Source: Oscillospiraceae bacterium
GTDB taxonomy: Bacteria; Bacillota; Clostridia; Oscillospirales; Ruminococcaceae
DNA length: 64,000 nt
NCBI GenBank assembly: GCA_902363145.1
Contig: CABIZB010000004.1
Span: 62,001-126,000 of the forward strand
Reading direction: 5' to 3'
The notes below the pieces were generated by a model. The model did not search any database. It saw only the letters and a program-made list of their open reading frames with translations, and was not told where the DNA came from. Shown in pieces: positions 8,602 through 16,949 of this stretch (position 1 is its first letter; each line of letters begins with the position of its first letter). The position numbers were made by a program, and so were the translations under genes.

Positions 8602-9717
8602 TCATTCCCCAGCCCCGAAACGCTCGCAGATAATATCCGCTATTCTCTTGGAGGCAAAGCCGTCGCCGTAAGGATTGCTTCGGTTTATCATATCATTATA
8701 TTCTTCCCTGTTGTTAAGAAGCTCCGTGCAGGCATTGTAGATATTTTCCTCAGATGTTCCGATAAGCTTCAGAACTCCTGCCTCCACGCCCTCCTGACGC
8801 TCTGTGGTATCTCTCAGCACAAGAACGGGCTTGTTGAGAGAGGGTGCTTCCTCCTGTATTCCACCGCTGTCCGTAAGGATTATGTAGGACTTGTCCATGA
8901 TATTGTGGAAATCTATGGCATTGAGAGGGTCACACAGCTTTATCCTGTCGCAGCTGCCCAGCTCTTCCCTGGCAATGCTCCTTACCGCAGGATTAAGATG
9001 AACGGGATAAATAGCCTTCACATCGGGATTTTCGTTCACCAGCCTGAGAATGGCACGGAATATCCTGCGCATAGGCTCGCCGATATTTTCACGTCTGTGC
9101 GCAGTGATAAGAAGTATCCTTGAATCGCCTGCCCAGTCCAGCAGCTCATGCCTGTAATCGGAGCTTACAGTTGTTTTCAGCGCATCAATGCCCGTGTTTC
9201 CCGTAACAAAGATGTTGGCCGGATCCTTTTTCTCATTAAGAAGATTCTGACGTGCAAACTCAGTGGGAGCAAAGTTCAGCTCGGATATAAGGCTTATAGC
9301 CTCACGGTTGAACTCCTCGGGATATGGCGAGAAAATATTGTAAGTCCTCAGTCCCGCTTCAACATGACCCACCTTTATGCCCGAATAGAAGCAGGCAAGA
9401 GCAGTTACAAAAGCAGTGGAAGTATCGCCGTGAACAAGAACAAGGTCAGGCTTTTCCTTTGCAAGCACTTCCTTGATGGACGTAAGCACGGCAGTGGTTA
9501 TATCAAAAAGGTCCTGACCCTTTTTCATTATCCCCAGGTCATATTCGGGAGTAATTTTGAAAATATCAAGCACCTGCCGGAGCATTTCCTTGTGCTGACC
9601 CGTAACGCATACCACTGTTTCAATATTTTTTCTTGATTTAAGTTCATTTACAAGGGGGCACATCTTTATAGCCTCAGGCCTTGTACCGAACACGCACATT
9701 ACCTTCAAATCATTCAC
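8602..9717 (-). CDS. wecB: UDP-N-acetylglucosamine 2-epimerase (non-hydrolysing)
   Basis: Interconverts UDP-GlcNAc and UDP-ManNAc for teichoic acid linkage units or capsule. The 371-residue protein shows the family motifs FGTRPEAIKMCPL at the N-terminus, VHGDTSTAF, GHVEAGLRT, TAHRRENIGE, and DSGGIQEEAPSL in the UDP-binding half. AAAGG lies a few bases before the ATG at 9717. It is the first gene of a four-gene operon driven by the promoter at 9790-9818. Also called mnaA in Gram-positives. Confidence 0.95.
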   Translation of the reverse strand: MNDLKVMCVFGTRPEAIKMCPLVNELKSRKNIETVVCVTGQHKEMLRQVLDIFKITPEYDLGIMKKGQDLFDITTAVLTSIKEVLAKEKPDLVLVHGDTSTAFVTALACFYSGIKVGHVEAGLRTYNIFSPYPEEFNREAISLISELNFAPTEFARQNLLNEKKDPANIFVTGNTGIDALKTTVSSDYRHELLDWAGDSRILLITAHRRENIGEPMRRIFRAILRLVNENPDVKAIYPVHLNPAVRSIAREELGSCDRIKLCDPLNAIDFHNIMDKSYIILTDSGGIQEEAPSLNKPVLVLRDTTERQEGVEAGVLKLIGTSEENIYNACTELLNNREEYNDMINRSNPYGDGFASKRIADIICERFGAGE

Positions 9718-9789
9718 CCTTTACTGTATTACCGTTTATTTCCGTAAAATAACATTATGTAATTTCTTTAGTAAAATAAAGTTAATATA

Positions 9790-9818
9790 ATTATATAGCA
9801 TTACAACCGCTTTGTCAA
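9790..9818 (-). promoter_or_regulatory. Consensus sigma-A promoter of the wecB operon
   Basis: Minus-strand TTGACA at 9813-9818, a 17-base spacer and TATAAT at 9790-9795. The 5' leader is about 65 bases. The rest of the 9718-10077 gap is AT-rich, and I see no further gene in it. Confidence 0.9.
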
Positions 9819-9993
9819 TGAATTTTTAAATCCGAGACCTATAACTTTACGGTCGCTGTTAAAGATGCAGCACCCCATTATACACCTTTGATTTATATCA
9901 CAGTCAACAACCCACCTGTTTATCCGCTTTGCACTTTTGTACACATTCCCCATAAATCCCCCGAAAATTTCTCCCCCGTATTTTCCCTGACGA

Positions 9994-10022
9994 TTGACAT
10001 AAGCGCCCAAAAATATTATAAT
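9994..10022 (+). promoter_or_regulatory. Consensus sigma-A promoter of the CAP-domain protein gene
   Basis: TTGACA at 9994-9999, a 17-base spacer and TATAAT at 10017-10022, divergent from the wecB promoter. Confidence 0.9.
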
Positions 10023-10077
10023 AAATGTGTATAATTTTTTAGCTCTTTTATCGGGCTGTGAAAGGAATGATCCTGAC

Positions 10078-11934
10078 ATGAAGGAACATAACTCACAGAC
10101 ATATCATAAGACCTGCGGATATGACAAAATAAAATCAATGATGAAGCTCCTCGCCTGCACGGTTTCTGCCGCACTCTGCCTGTCAATGAGCGCAGCAGCG
10201 TATGCCGAAGCAGATGTTGACGGTATCCAAACAACTATCGGGGAAGCAATATCCACCGAGGCAGCCGAATCCCCATACGACAGCGCATTGACAGACGATA
10301 TCTATGCCTCGGCTACAGGAACACTGAACATCAGCGGCACACAGAACTATACATATGCCTCACAGGTAATTACCCTGCTCAACGAGCAGCGTGTGAATAA
10401 CGGCCTCTCCCCCCTCACCGCCGACAGCACCCTTACCGCTGCCGCAATGCAGAGAGCTGCCGAAACTGTCATATATTTCAGCCATACCCGTCCCAACGGA
10501 AGCCGCTGCTTCACCGCCTTTGACGGCGGCTGGAGAGGTGAGAACATCGCCGCAGGTCAGGCAGACCCCGACGAAGTAATAACAGGCTGGATGAACTCCA
10601 CAGGTCACCGTGAAAATATCCTCGAAGCAAACTACACCAGCGTGGGCGTAGGCTGCTTCAATTATAAGGGCATCAACTTCTGGGTGCAGTGCTTCAGCGA
10701 TATCACAGCCGACGGCTCCGTGAGAACGGGAACAGCGTCCGCCACAGCCGCCGTCAGCGCTTCAACGGACTATATAAATATGAGCGGCAAGCTGGCAGAA
10801 AACACCTTCTCTTCCGCTGGCGAGACCACAATATTCACCGTCAGCAACAATAACGTGGGCTGGACATATATAACCGCCACCGTTGACAGCTCCTCATTCA
10901 ACTATTCATCAAGCTCCTCCGCCGCAAAGGTGGATTCAGCAGGAAATGTCACCGTAGCAGGCGGCGGAACAGCCATTATCACCGCAGCCACCAAAAAGGG
11001 AAGCCTTTCCGTTTCCGATACCCTTACCTCTACCGCTCCCAGCCTGACGCCCTCCATAACAAGCATAACCGCAGGCAGCGGCAAGGTCGATCTCAGCTGG
11101 AGCTCCGTTTCGGGCGCAGCAAACTACGCAGTTTATTACACCGCAAACGGAAAATGGTATAACGCAGGAACCACCACCGCCCTTAAAATGACCGTCAGCG
11201 GACTTACAGGCGGCACAAGATACGGCTTCGCAGTCAAGGCATATTTAAACGGCACATGGACATCGGTCTCCTCCTCGGATATCGTCTATGCCACACCCAC
11301 AGCCGCCGTTGAAAAGCCCAAGATAACCAAGGCAGAGGGTCAGGACGGTCAGGTCGCCCTGAACTGGACTTCCGTTTCGGGCGCAACAAATTACGCAGTT
11401 TATACTTATCTCAACGGCACATGGTCAGTCGCAGGCTACAGAACAGCCACAGGTATGTATGTAAGGAACCTTACCAACGGCACAAAGTACGGCTTCGCAG
11501 TAAAGGCATACGTTAACGGCACCTGGTCATCGGTATCCTCTTCCGATATCATCTATGCCACACCCGTCAGCGCAGCAGCAAAACCCGTTATCACCAAGGC
11601 TCAGGGTCAGAACGGTCGTGTAGCACTGAACTGGACTGCCGTAAACGGCGCAACAAATTACGCAGTTTACACCTACCTTAACGGCAAGTGGTCAGTAGCA
11701 GGCTACAGAACAGCAACAGGTATGTACGTAACAGGTCTTACCAACGGCACAAAGTATGGCTTCGCAGTCAAGGCATACGTAAACGGTGCCTGGACAAACA
11801 TCACAAGCGCCGATATCGTTTATGCAACTCCCACCGCCGCAAAGTCCGACCTTATGGATACCGATTTTGACGATTTCAGCTTTCTTGAAGAAAACGGCAT
11901 TGATTTCGTTGACGTAGCTCCAACCGTAAGATAA
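10078..11934 (+). CDS. Secreted CAP (SCP/PR1-like) protein with Ig-like domain and three FN3-like repeats
   Basis: A 618-residue exported protein. I start it at 10078 (AAAGGA upstream, promoter at 10022); the ATG at 10138 lacks a ribosome site. A long signal peptide ends near SAAAYA/EAD. The CAP domain covers about residues 95-215, with the conserved SHTRPNG, GENIAAG and GHRENIL motifs. It is followed by a Ser-rich Ig-like (Big_2-type) stretch and three FN3-like repeats of about 85 residues. There is no LPxTG signal, SLH domain or dockerin, so the repeats may themselves mediate wall attachment. Bacterial CAP proteins have varied or unknown roles. The same repeat type ends the giant protein at 49.4-54.8 kb. 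Confidence 0.88.
   Translation: MKEHNSQTYHKTCGYDKIKSMMKLLACTVSAALCLSMSAAAYAEADVDGIQTTIGEAISTEAAESPYDSALTDDIYASATGTLNISGTQNYTYASQVITLLNEQRVNNGLSPLTADSTLTAAAMQRAAETVIYFSHTRPNGSRCFTAFDGGWRGENIAAGQADPDEVITGWMNSTGHRENILEANYTSVGVGCFNYKGINFWVQCFSDITADGSVRTGTASATAAVSASTDYINMSGKLAENTFSSAGETTIFTVSNNNVGWTYITATVDSSSFNYSSSSSAAKVDSAGNVTVAGGGTAIITAATKKGSLSVSDTLTSTAPSLTPSITSITAGSGKVDLSWSSVSGAANYAVYYTANGKWYNAGTTTALKMTVSGLTGGTRYGFAVKAYLNGTWTSVSSSDIVYATPTAAVEKPKITKAEGQDGQVALNWTSVSGATNYAVYTYLNGTWSVAGYRTATGMYVRNLTNGTKYGFAVKAYVNGTWSSVSSSDIIYATPVSAAAKPVITKAQGQNGRVALNWTAVNGATNYAVYTYLNGKWSVAGYRTATGMYVTGLTNGTKYGFAVKAYVNGAWTNITSADIVYATPTAAKSDLMDTDFDDFSFLEENGIDFVDVAPTVR
11050..11850 (+). repeat. Three tandem FN3-like repeats in the CAP protein
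   Basis: Three copies of about 255-260 bases encode modules with the pattern V(A/D)L(N/S)WxxVxGAxNYAVY...TKYGFAVKAYVNGxW...DIVYATP. The second and third copies are nearly identical at both DNA and protein level, which suggests recent duplication or gene conversion. Confidence 0.9.
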
Positions 11935-11946
11935 CATAGCCCCATC

Positions 11947-11980
11947 ATCGGATACCGTCCAAAACGGTATCCGATTTTTT
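11947..11980 (+). terminator. Intrinsic terminator of the CAP protein gene
   Basis: A 12-bp stem (ATCGGATACCGT with ACGGTATCCGAT) is followed by a run of T. Confidence 0.92.
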
Positions 11981-11985
11981 ATTGA

Positions 11986-12014
11986 TTGACAAAACCCCAT
12001 AAACACTGTATAAT
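11986..12014 (+). promoter_or_regulatory. Consensus promoter of the kdsB-aldolase-HAD operon
   Basis: TTGACA at 11986-11991, a 17-base spacer and TATAAT at 12009-12014. The short leader carries a hairpin (ACCGCC/GGCGGT at 12031-12046), perhaps a 5' stabiliser. It begins six bases after the preceding terminator. Confidence 0.92.
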
Positions 12015-12078
12015 TTAAATATGATGAAAAACCGCCCTGCGGCGGTATAATTGTATAAGTTGAAAGGAATGTATAATA

Positions 12079-12828
12079 ATGAAAGTTGTAGGCGTAATTC
12101 CCGCAAGATATAAGTCATCACGTTTCCCCGGCAAGCCCCTTGCCGATATATGCGGCAAGCCAATGATATGGTGGGTGCACCGCCAGCTGAGCATGGCAAA
12201 GGGCATCGACGAGGTATATGTTGCCACCGATGACGACAAGATTCGTGAGACCTGCGAGTCACTGGGCATCAAGGTGGTCATGACCTCCGACAGCTGCCCC
12301 ACTCACCTTGAAAGACTTTATGAGTTCTCCACCAAGGTAGATGCGGATTTCTACATCAACGTAAACGGCGACGAACCCCTTATCGAGTCCAGCTGCATCG
12401 AGGACCTTATCCCCCACGACGTTGACCCCGACTCCAGCTATGTTGCAAACGGCATGATGATCCTCAGAGACCCCATCGACGCTATCGACAGCTCCAAGAT
12501 AAAAATAGCCGTTGATATGATGGGCTACGGAATGTACATGGCAAGAAGCCCTATCCCCTTCCCCAAAGCAAAATCTACCTATCAGCTCAAAAAGTTCGTG
12601 GGCGTTCAGTGCTTCACCAAAAAGTCCCTTAAATTCGTAAACGACACCAAGCGTGGCGAGATCGAGAGCATTGAGGATATCGACGAGTTCCGCTTCCTCG
12701 AAAACGGCCACAAGATAAAGTTCATTCTTACCGAAGCAACGACCCTTTCCGTTGATACCCACAAGGATCTCGACAAGGTAAACAAGATCATCGCCGAAAA
12801 GATAAATAACGGAGAAATTGTTTTATGA
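12079..12828 (+). CDS. kdsB: 3-deoxy-manno-octulosonate cytidylyltransferase family protein
   Basis: A 249-residue CMP-sugar synthetase that would activate an ulosonic acid with CTP. Motifs fit the KdsB family: PARYKSSRFPGKPLADICGKPM (nucleotide binding), VATDDDKI, and the metal-binding VNGDEPLIE. The ATG follows AAAGGA, and the stop overlaps the next start (ATGA), so translation is coupled to the aldolase gene. KdsB is best known from Gram-negative Kdo synthesis. No kdsA or kdsD is nearby, so the true sugar may be Kdo, a capsular Kdo or another 3-deoxy-ulosonate. The symbol marks the family, not a proven substrate. Confidence 0.87.
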   Translation: MKVVGVIPARYKSSRFPGKPLADICGKPMIWWVHRQLSMAKGIDEVYVATDDDKIRETCESLGIKVVMTSDSCPTHLERLYEFSTKVDADFYINVNGDEPLIESSCIEDLIPHDVDPDSSYVANGMMILRDPIDAIDSSKIKIAVDMMGYGMYMARSPIPFPKAKSTYQLKKFVGVQCFTKKSLKFVNDTKRGEIESIEDIDEFRFLENGHKIKFILTEATTLSVDTHKDLDKVNKIIAEKINNGEIVL

Positions 12829-14414
12829 TAAGTATTCTTGACTGCACCCTCCGTGACGGAGGCTACATCAATGATTTCAATTTTGGCAGGAAGTGTATCT
12901 CCGAGATAATCTCCAGTCTTGCACAGGCAAAGATAGAGATAATCGAGTGCGGCTTCCTGAAAAGCGGAGCAAATGACCCCGATAAGTCCCTTTTCGGCAG
13001 CGTCAGCGCCATTGCAATGCACCTGCCGGATAATAAGGACGGCACAATGTACGTGGCAATGATAGCCTACGGCGATATCCCTATCGAGGAAATAGAACCG
13101 TATGACGGCACGTCCATCTCAGGCATACGTCTCACATTCCACGAGCAGGATATCGACAGAGCCTTTGACTTTGCAAACCGGCTCTCCGATAAGGGCTATA
13201 AGGTGTTCATTCAGCCCGTTGGAACCGCTACCTATACTGATAAAGCCCTCCTTGACCTTATCGAAAAGGTCAACACCATGCACCCCTTCGCATTCTATCT
13301 GGTGGATACACTGGGAACCATGTATAAGAACAACCTTCTGAGAATGTTCTATCTGGTGGATAATAACCTTGCACCCGATGTAAGAGTGGGCTTCCATTCC
13401 CATAATAACCTCCAGCTTTCATTCTCAAACGCACAGGAGCTTATCGGACTTAATTCCAAGCGAAATATTATCATCGACTCCTCCGTGTTCGGCATGGGAA
13501 GAGGTGCGGGAAACCTCTGCACCGAGCTGCTGACCCAGTATATCAACGAAAACACCTGCGAAAAGTATGATATCATACCCATTCTGGAAATAATGGACGA
13601 GCATATCCTGCCCGTTTATTCAAGGAAAACATGGGGTTATTCCGCCCCCTATTACCTTGCCGCAGTAAACGGCTGCCACCCCAATTACGCCTCATACCTG
13701 ATGAACAAGCAGTCCCTCTGCATTCGTGATATCAGCGCCATAATCAAAAGACTGCCCGCCGATAAAAAGCACCTTTACAATAAGGAGCTTATCACCGAGC
13801 TGTACCTTGATTATCAGGAGCACAACATCGACGACAGCAAGGCGATAGAAGAAATAGCAGCCCTCTGCAAGGGCAAAAAGATACTCATTCTTGCCCCCGG
13901 AAAAACTCTGCTTACCCATAAGGAACAGATACAGCAGTATATCGATGATAACTCCCCCATTATTTTCAGCATAAACCATATTCCCAGATATCACCGCTGC
14001 GACAGGGTCTTCGTCAGCAACCTGAAGCGTTTCAAGGGCATTGATGACGCAGTTTCCGCCATGGACGGACGTGTTATCCTCACTTCCAACATCGCCGCAG
14101 GCGGCAGCGTATGCACCGTTAACTACTCGGAATATCTTATCGACAACGACATCATCTCCGATAACTCAGGCCTCATGCTGCTGAATATCCTGAAAAAAGC
14201 AGGCGTGACCGAAGCCGCCCTTGCAGGCTATGACGGATTTGACGTTACCTCCGAAAAGAACTATTTCGATGAAAAAATGATGAGCGTGGACGATGCCGAA
14301 AAGCACGTCCTCATGAACAGAGCCATCAGGGAGTACCTTGCAAAGCTCCGCAGCTCAATGAAAATAAGCTTCATCACCCCCTCGCTGTACGAAGAGGAGA
14401 CACCGGATGAATAA
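12825..14414 (+). CDS. DRE-TIM aldolase with C-terminal Rossmann-like domain
   Basis: A 529-residue two-domain protein. Residues 1-300 form a DRE-TIM metallo-aldolase related to 4-hydroxy-2-oxovalerate aldolase and HMG-CoA lyase: LDCTLRDGGY at the N-terminus (metal and base residues), IECGF, GFHSHNNLQ (His-x-His metal ligands) and GMGRGAGN. Residues 345-500 form an extra domain beginning GKKILILAPGKTL that looks like the nucleotide/sugar-binding DUF115/MptE-like fold; this assignment is tentative. In this operon a pyruvate-dependent aldolase could condense pyruvate with a sugar aldehyde to give an ulosonic acid. It overlaps kdsB by 4 bases and the HAD gene by 8 bases. Confidence 0.82.
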   Translation: MISILDCTLRDGGYINDFNFGRKCISEIISSLAQAKIEIIECGFLKSGANDPDKSLFGSVSAIAMHLPDNKDGTMYVAMIAYGDIPIEEIEPYDGTSISGIRLTFHEQDIDRAFDFANRLSDKGYKVFIQPVGTATYTDKALLDLIEKVNTMHPFAFYLVDTLGTMYKNNLLRMFYLVDNNLAPDVRVGFHSHNNLQLSFSNAQELIGLNSKRNIIIDSSVFGMGRGAGNLCTELLTQYINENTCEKYDIIPILEIMDEHILPVYSRKTWGYSAPYYLAAVNGCHPNYASYLMNKQSLCIRDISAIIKRLPADKKHLYNKELITELYLDYQEHNIDDSKAIEEIAALCKGKKILILAPGKTLLTHKEQIQQYIDDNSPIIFSINHIPRYHRCDRVFVSNLKRFKGIDDAVSAMDGRVILTSNIAAGGSVCTVNYSEYLIDNDIISDNSGLMLLNILKKAGVTEAALAGYDGFDVTSEKNYFDEKMMSVDDAEKHVLMNRAIREYLAKLRSSMKISFITPSLYEEETPDE

Positions 14415-15060
14415 CTATAAGCTCATCATATTCGACCTTGACGGCACACTTGCCGATACCTCTCCCGGAATACTCAACAGCATAAGATACGCCCAAAAGA
14501 TGATGCACCTGCCCGAGATAACCTTGGAGCAGATGTATTCCCACGTAGGTCCACCCATGGACGAATCCTACGCACGCAATTTCGGACTTTCCGGCGACAG
14601 GCTCAGACAGGCGGTAGAATATCATAAGGAGTACGCCGTAAAACAAGGCTATAAGGAAATAGATCTGTACCCCCACATCACCGACCTGCTGGACAAGCTT
14701 AGGGCACAGGGCAAGCTCACCGCAGTAGCCACCCTGAAAGCCCACCAGACAGCAGTGAAAATATTCGATACATTCGGTCTCTCCGATAAGTTCGATATCG
14801 TAACGGGAGTGGATACCAAGGCTCCAAAAACCAAAGCCCAGCTTCTGGAGTACTGCCTTGAAAAGAGCGGCTGCGATAAGTCGCAAGCCGTGCTCATAGG
14901 CGACAGCAAATACGACGCCATAGGCGCAAAGGAAGCGGGCATCGACTTCATAGCCGTGACCTACGGCTTCGGCTTCAAAACCGTGGAAGATGCAAAAGTG
15001 TTTCCCTGCTGTGCAGTATGTGATGATGTAATGCAGATAGAAAAATTTCTTTGCGAATAA
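14407..15060 (+). CDS. HAD-superfamily phosphatase (Gph/PGP-like)
   Basis: A 217-residue HAD subfamily IA hydrolase with an alpha-helical cap. Motif I DLDGTLADT (residues 9-17), motif II VATLKAH, motif III Lys in KAPKTKAQ and motif IV IGDSKYDAIG are all present. In its operon it may dephosphorylate an ulosonate 8- or 9-phosphate made by the aldolase, the role KdsC plays in Kdo synthesis, before CTP activation; this is inference. It overlaps the aldolase gene by eight bases. A MITE is inserted exactly at its end, so the stop codon TAA is part of the target duplication. Confidence 0.85.
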   Translation: MNNYKLIIFDLDGTLADTSPGILNSIRYAQKMMHLPEITLEQMYSHVGPPMDESYARNFGLSGDRLRQAVEYHKEYAVKQGYKEIDLYPHITDLLDKLRAQGKLTAVATLKAHQTAVKIFDTFGLSDKFDIVTGVDTKAPKTKAQLLEYCLEKSGCDKSQAVLIGDSKYDAIGAKEAGIDFIAVTYGFGFKTVEDAKVFPCCAVCDDVMQIEKFLCE

Positions 15061-15160
15061 TACTAATCACCAATAAAACTATAGACAAAAAATCATCGCA
15101 TAATCCATATACGCAAGATCATGCTCGATTTTTTGTATAGTTTTTAATTGGTTCTTAGTA
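15061..15160. mobile_element. MITE family A, copy A1
   Basis: A 100-bp near-perfect palindrome bounded by TACTAATC and its complement-like CTTAGTA. It is flanked by TAA (15058-15060 and 15161-15163), a 3-bp target duplication that includes the HAD stop codon. It carries no coding capacity. Confidence 0.88.
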
Positions 15161-15169
15161 TAAAACCGA

Positions 15170-15205
15170 AAGCAGTGCAGCCAGCAAAGCCGCACTGCTT
15201 TTTTG
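15170..15205 (+). terminator. Terminator of the kdsB-aldolase-HAD operon
   Basis: An AAGCAGTGC...GCACTGCTT stem is followed by six T. The MITE A1 insertion has moved it about 100 bases away from the operon end. Confidence 0.88.
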
Positions 15206-15235
15206 CATCTCACCCATTATTGCCCATATAAGCAC

Positions 15236-15268
15236 AAAAAAGCAGTGCCATTCCTGACACTGCTTTTC
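15236..15268 (-). terminator. Terminator of metY
   Basis: On the minus strand AAGCAGTG...CACTGCTT is followed by six T. It is separated from metY by MITE B1. Confidence 0.85.
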
Positions 15269-15274
15269 AGCTTA

Positions 15275-15432
15275 TACTAATCTTTAATCGTTCTATAGAC
15301 AAAGCCGACAGATGAAATAAGACCAGTCTAGGAAAGCGACTGCAGGCGGGCTTGTCGCCCGGCAAGGGAGCTTGACGAAGAATGGGCTTATTTCAGCCGA
15401 GGATCTGTCTATAGGTTGATTGAGGATTAGTA
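15275..15432. mobile_element. MITE family B, copy B1
   Basis: A 158-bp element with TACTAATC ends and internal CTATAGACAAA boxes at both sides, flanked by TTA on both sides (15272-15274 and 15433-15435). It lies between metY and its terminator. Confidence 0.88.
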
Positions 15433-15444
15433 TTATAACTTATT

Positions 15445-16743
15445 TCACTTGATAGCCTTGAAAGCTTCTTCAAGGTCAAAGATGATATCATCAATGTGCT
15501 CTGTACCAATGGAAAGTCTGATAGTGGTAGGCTTGATACCCTGCTCAGCAAGCTCTTCTTCGTTGAGCTGAGAGTGTGTGGTGGAAGCGGGGTGGATAGC
15601 AAGGCTCTTAACATCGGCAACGTTTGCCAGGAGGGAGAATACCTGAAGATTATCAATGAACTTCTTAGCATCGTCCTCAGTGCCCTTGATCTCAAAGGTG
15701 AAGATAGAGCCGCCGCCGTTGGGGAAGTACTTGTCATAAAGCTCCTTCTGCTTGCCTGTTGCAAGTGAGGGGTGATTTACCTTTGCTACCTGAGGATGAG
15801 CGTTCAGGTAATTTACTACCTTGATAGCGTTCTCAACGTGTCTCTCAACTCTCAGGGAGAGTGTCTCAAGACCCTGTAAGAACATAAATGCGTGGAAAGG
15901 AGAAAGGGTTGCGCCTGTATCTCTCAGGAGAATAGCTCTGATCTTTGTAACGAAAGCCGCAGCGCCTACTGCCTTGGTGAAGCTGATGCCGTGGTAGCTG
16001 GGGTTGGGTTCGGTGAGAGAGGGGAACTTTCCGCTCGCTTCCCAGTCGAACTTGCCGCTGTCAACGATAACGCCGCCGATAGCAGTGCCGTGGCCGCCGA
16101 TGAACTTTGTTGCGGAATGAACTACGATATCTGCGCCGTGCTCAATGGGACGGATAAGATAAGGAGTACCGAAGGTGTTGTCTATTACCAGAGGGATCTT
16201 GTGCTTGTGAGCGATCTCAGCGGTCTTTTCGATGTCGATAAGGTTAGCGTTGGGGTTGCCGAGGGTCTCAATGAAGATAGCCTTGGTATTGTCCCGGATA
16301 GCATTCTCGAATGCGCCCTCTTCATCGGGATCAACGAAAGTAGTGCTGATGCCGTACTCGGGAAGAGTGTGTTCGAGGAGGTTGTATGTACCGCCGTAAA
16401 TGGTCTTGGCAGCAACGATGTGCTCGCCGGCCTTTGCCAGGTTCTGGATAGTGTAAGCGATAGCAGCTGCGCCGGAAGCTACTGCAAGAGCTGCAACACC
16501 GCCCTCAAGAGCAGCGATCCTCTGCTCGAAGATGTCCTGAGTGGGGTTGGTAAGTCTGCCGTAGATGTTGCCTGCGTCCTTGAGACCGAAACGGTCTGCT
16601 GCGTGCTGGGAGTTATGGAAAACATAGGAAGAAGTAGCGTAGATAGGTACTGCTCTTGCGTCAGTAACGGGGTCTGCGTTCTCCTGTCCGATATGAAGCT
16701 GCTTGGTTTCAAACTTAAGATCTCTTCCTGCAAAATTACTCAT
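15445..16743 (-). CDS. metY: O-acetylhomoserine sulfhydrylase (aminocarboxypropyltransferase)
   Basis: A PLP enzyme of 432 residues that makes homocysteine from O-acetylhomoserine and sulfide. Typical Cys/Met-metabolism PLP motifs are present: YGRLTNPTQDIFEQRIAALEG, SGAAAI, the cofactor-binding DNTFGTPYLIRP, and the PLP-lysine in SATKFIGGHG. The start at 16743 follows AAGGAG; an upstream in-frame ATG (16767) would overlap that ribosome site. Its transcript begins about 200 bases upstream and carries a small cysteine-containing ORF, suggesting control by cysteine or sulfur supply. Confidence 0.95.
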   Translation of the reverse strand: MSNFAGRDLKFETKQLHIGQENADPVTDARAVPIYATSSYVFHNSQHAADRFGLKDAGNIYGRLTNPTQDIFEQRIAALEGGVAALAVASGAAAIAYTIQNLAKAGEHIVAAKTIYGGTYNLLEHTLPEYGISTTFVDPDEEGAFENAIRDNTKAIFIETLGNPNANLIDIEKTAEIAHKHKIPLVIDNTFGTPYLIRPIEHGADIVVHSATKFIGGHGTAIGGVIVDSGKFDWEASGKFPSLTEPNPSYHGISFTKAVGAAAFVTKIRAILLRDTGATLSPFHAFMFLQGLETLSLRVERHVENAIKVVNYLNAHPQVAKVNHPSLATGKQKELYDKYFPNGGGSIFTFEIKGTEDDAKKFIDNLQVFSLLANVADVKSLAIHPASTTHSQLNEEELAEQGIKPTTIRLSIGTEHIDDIIFDLEEAFKAIK

Positions 16744-16819
16744 TTTAAATATCTCCTTATAAATCAAGTTTCTGTGTATATCACACTGAATGTACGAATT
16801 TTCTTATTTAAAGCGCATA

Positions 16820-16870
16820 TCAGCTGCACATTCGTATGGTACATCTGAGCGCCAGATACCTGATCTTCAT
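16820..16870 (-). CDS. Upstream ORF / candidate leader peptide of metY
   Basis: A 16-codon ORF, MKIRYLALRCTIRMCS, starts with ATG at 16870 after a strong AAGGAG (spacing about 10) and stops with TGA, 77 bases before the metY start. It lies about 73 bases inside the transcript predicted from the promoter at 16950-16978. Two cysteine codons (TGT, TGC) near the end and the target gene in sulfur assimilation suggest a ribosome-stalling leader that reads Cys-tRNA supply. A short inverted repeat (GAATGT/ACATTC) spans the uORF end and the region after it. Function is inferred; the ORF and its ribosome site are seen directly. Confidence 0.65.
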   Translation of the reverse strand: MKIRYLALRCTIRMCS

Positions 16871-16949
16871 GTTCTGTTTGCTCCTTATTTGCGGGAATTT
16901 ACTCTAATCATATTTATCATAGCTGTATGGTATGAATTACTATGGCTAT

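Noticed and set aside
15061..15160. MITE A as a simple terminator or CRISPR repeat
   Set aside because: The 100-bp palindrome recurs with target duplications and disrupts a gene at 22.3 kb, so it is a mobile element; there are no regularly spaced spacers.
16744..16870. SAM riboswitch or T-box upstream of metY
   Set aside because: No SAM-I core, K-turn or T-box sequence is visible; the leader is too short and holds a uORF instead.
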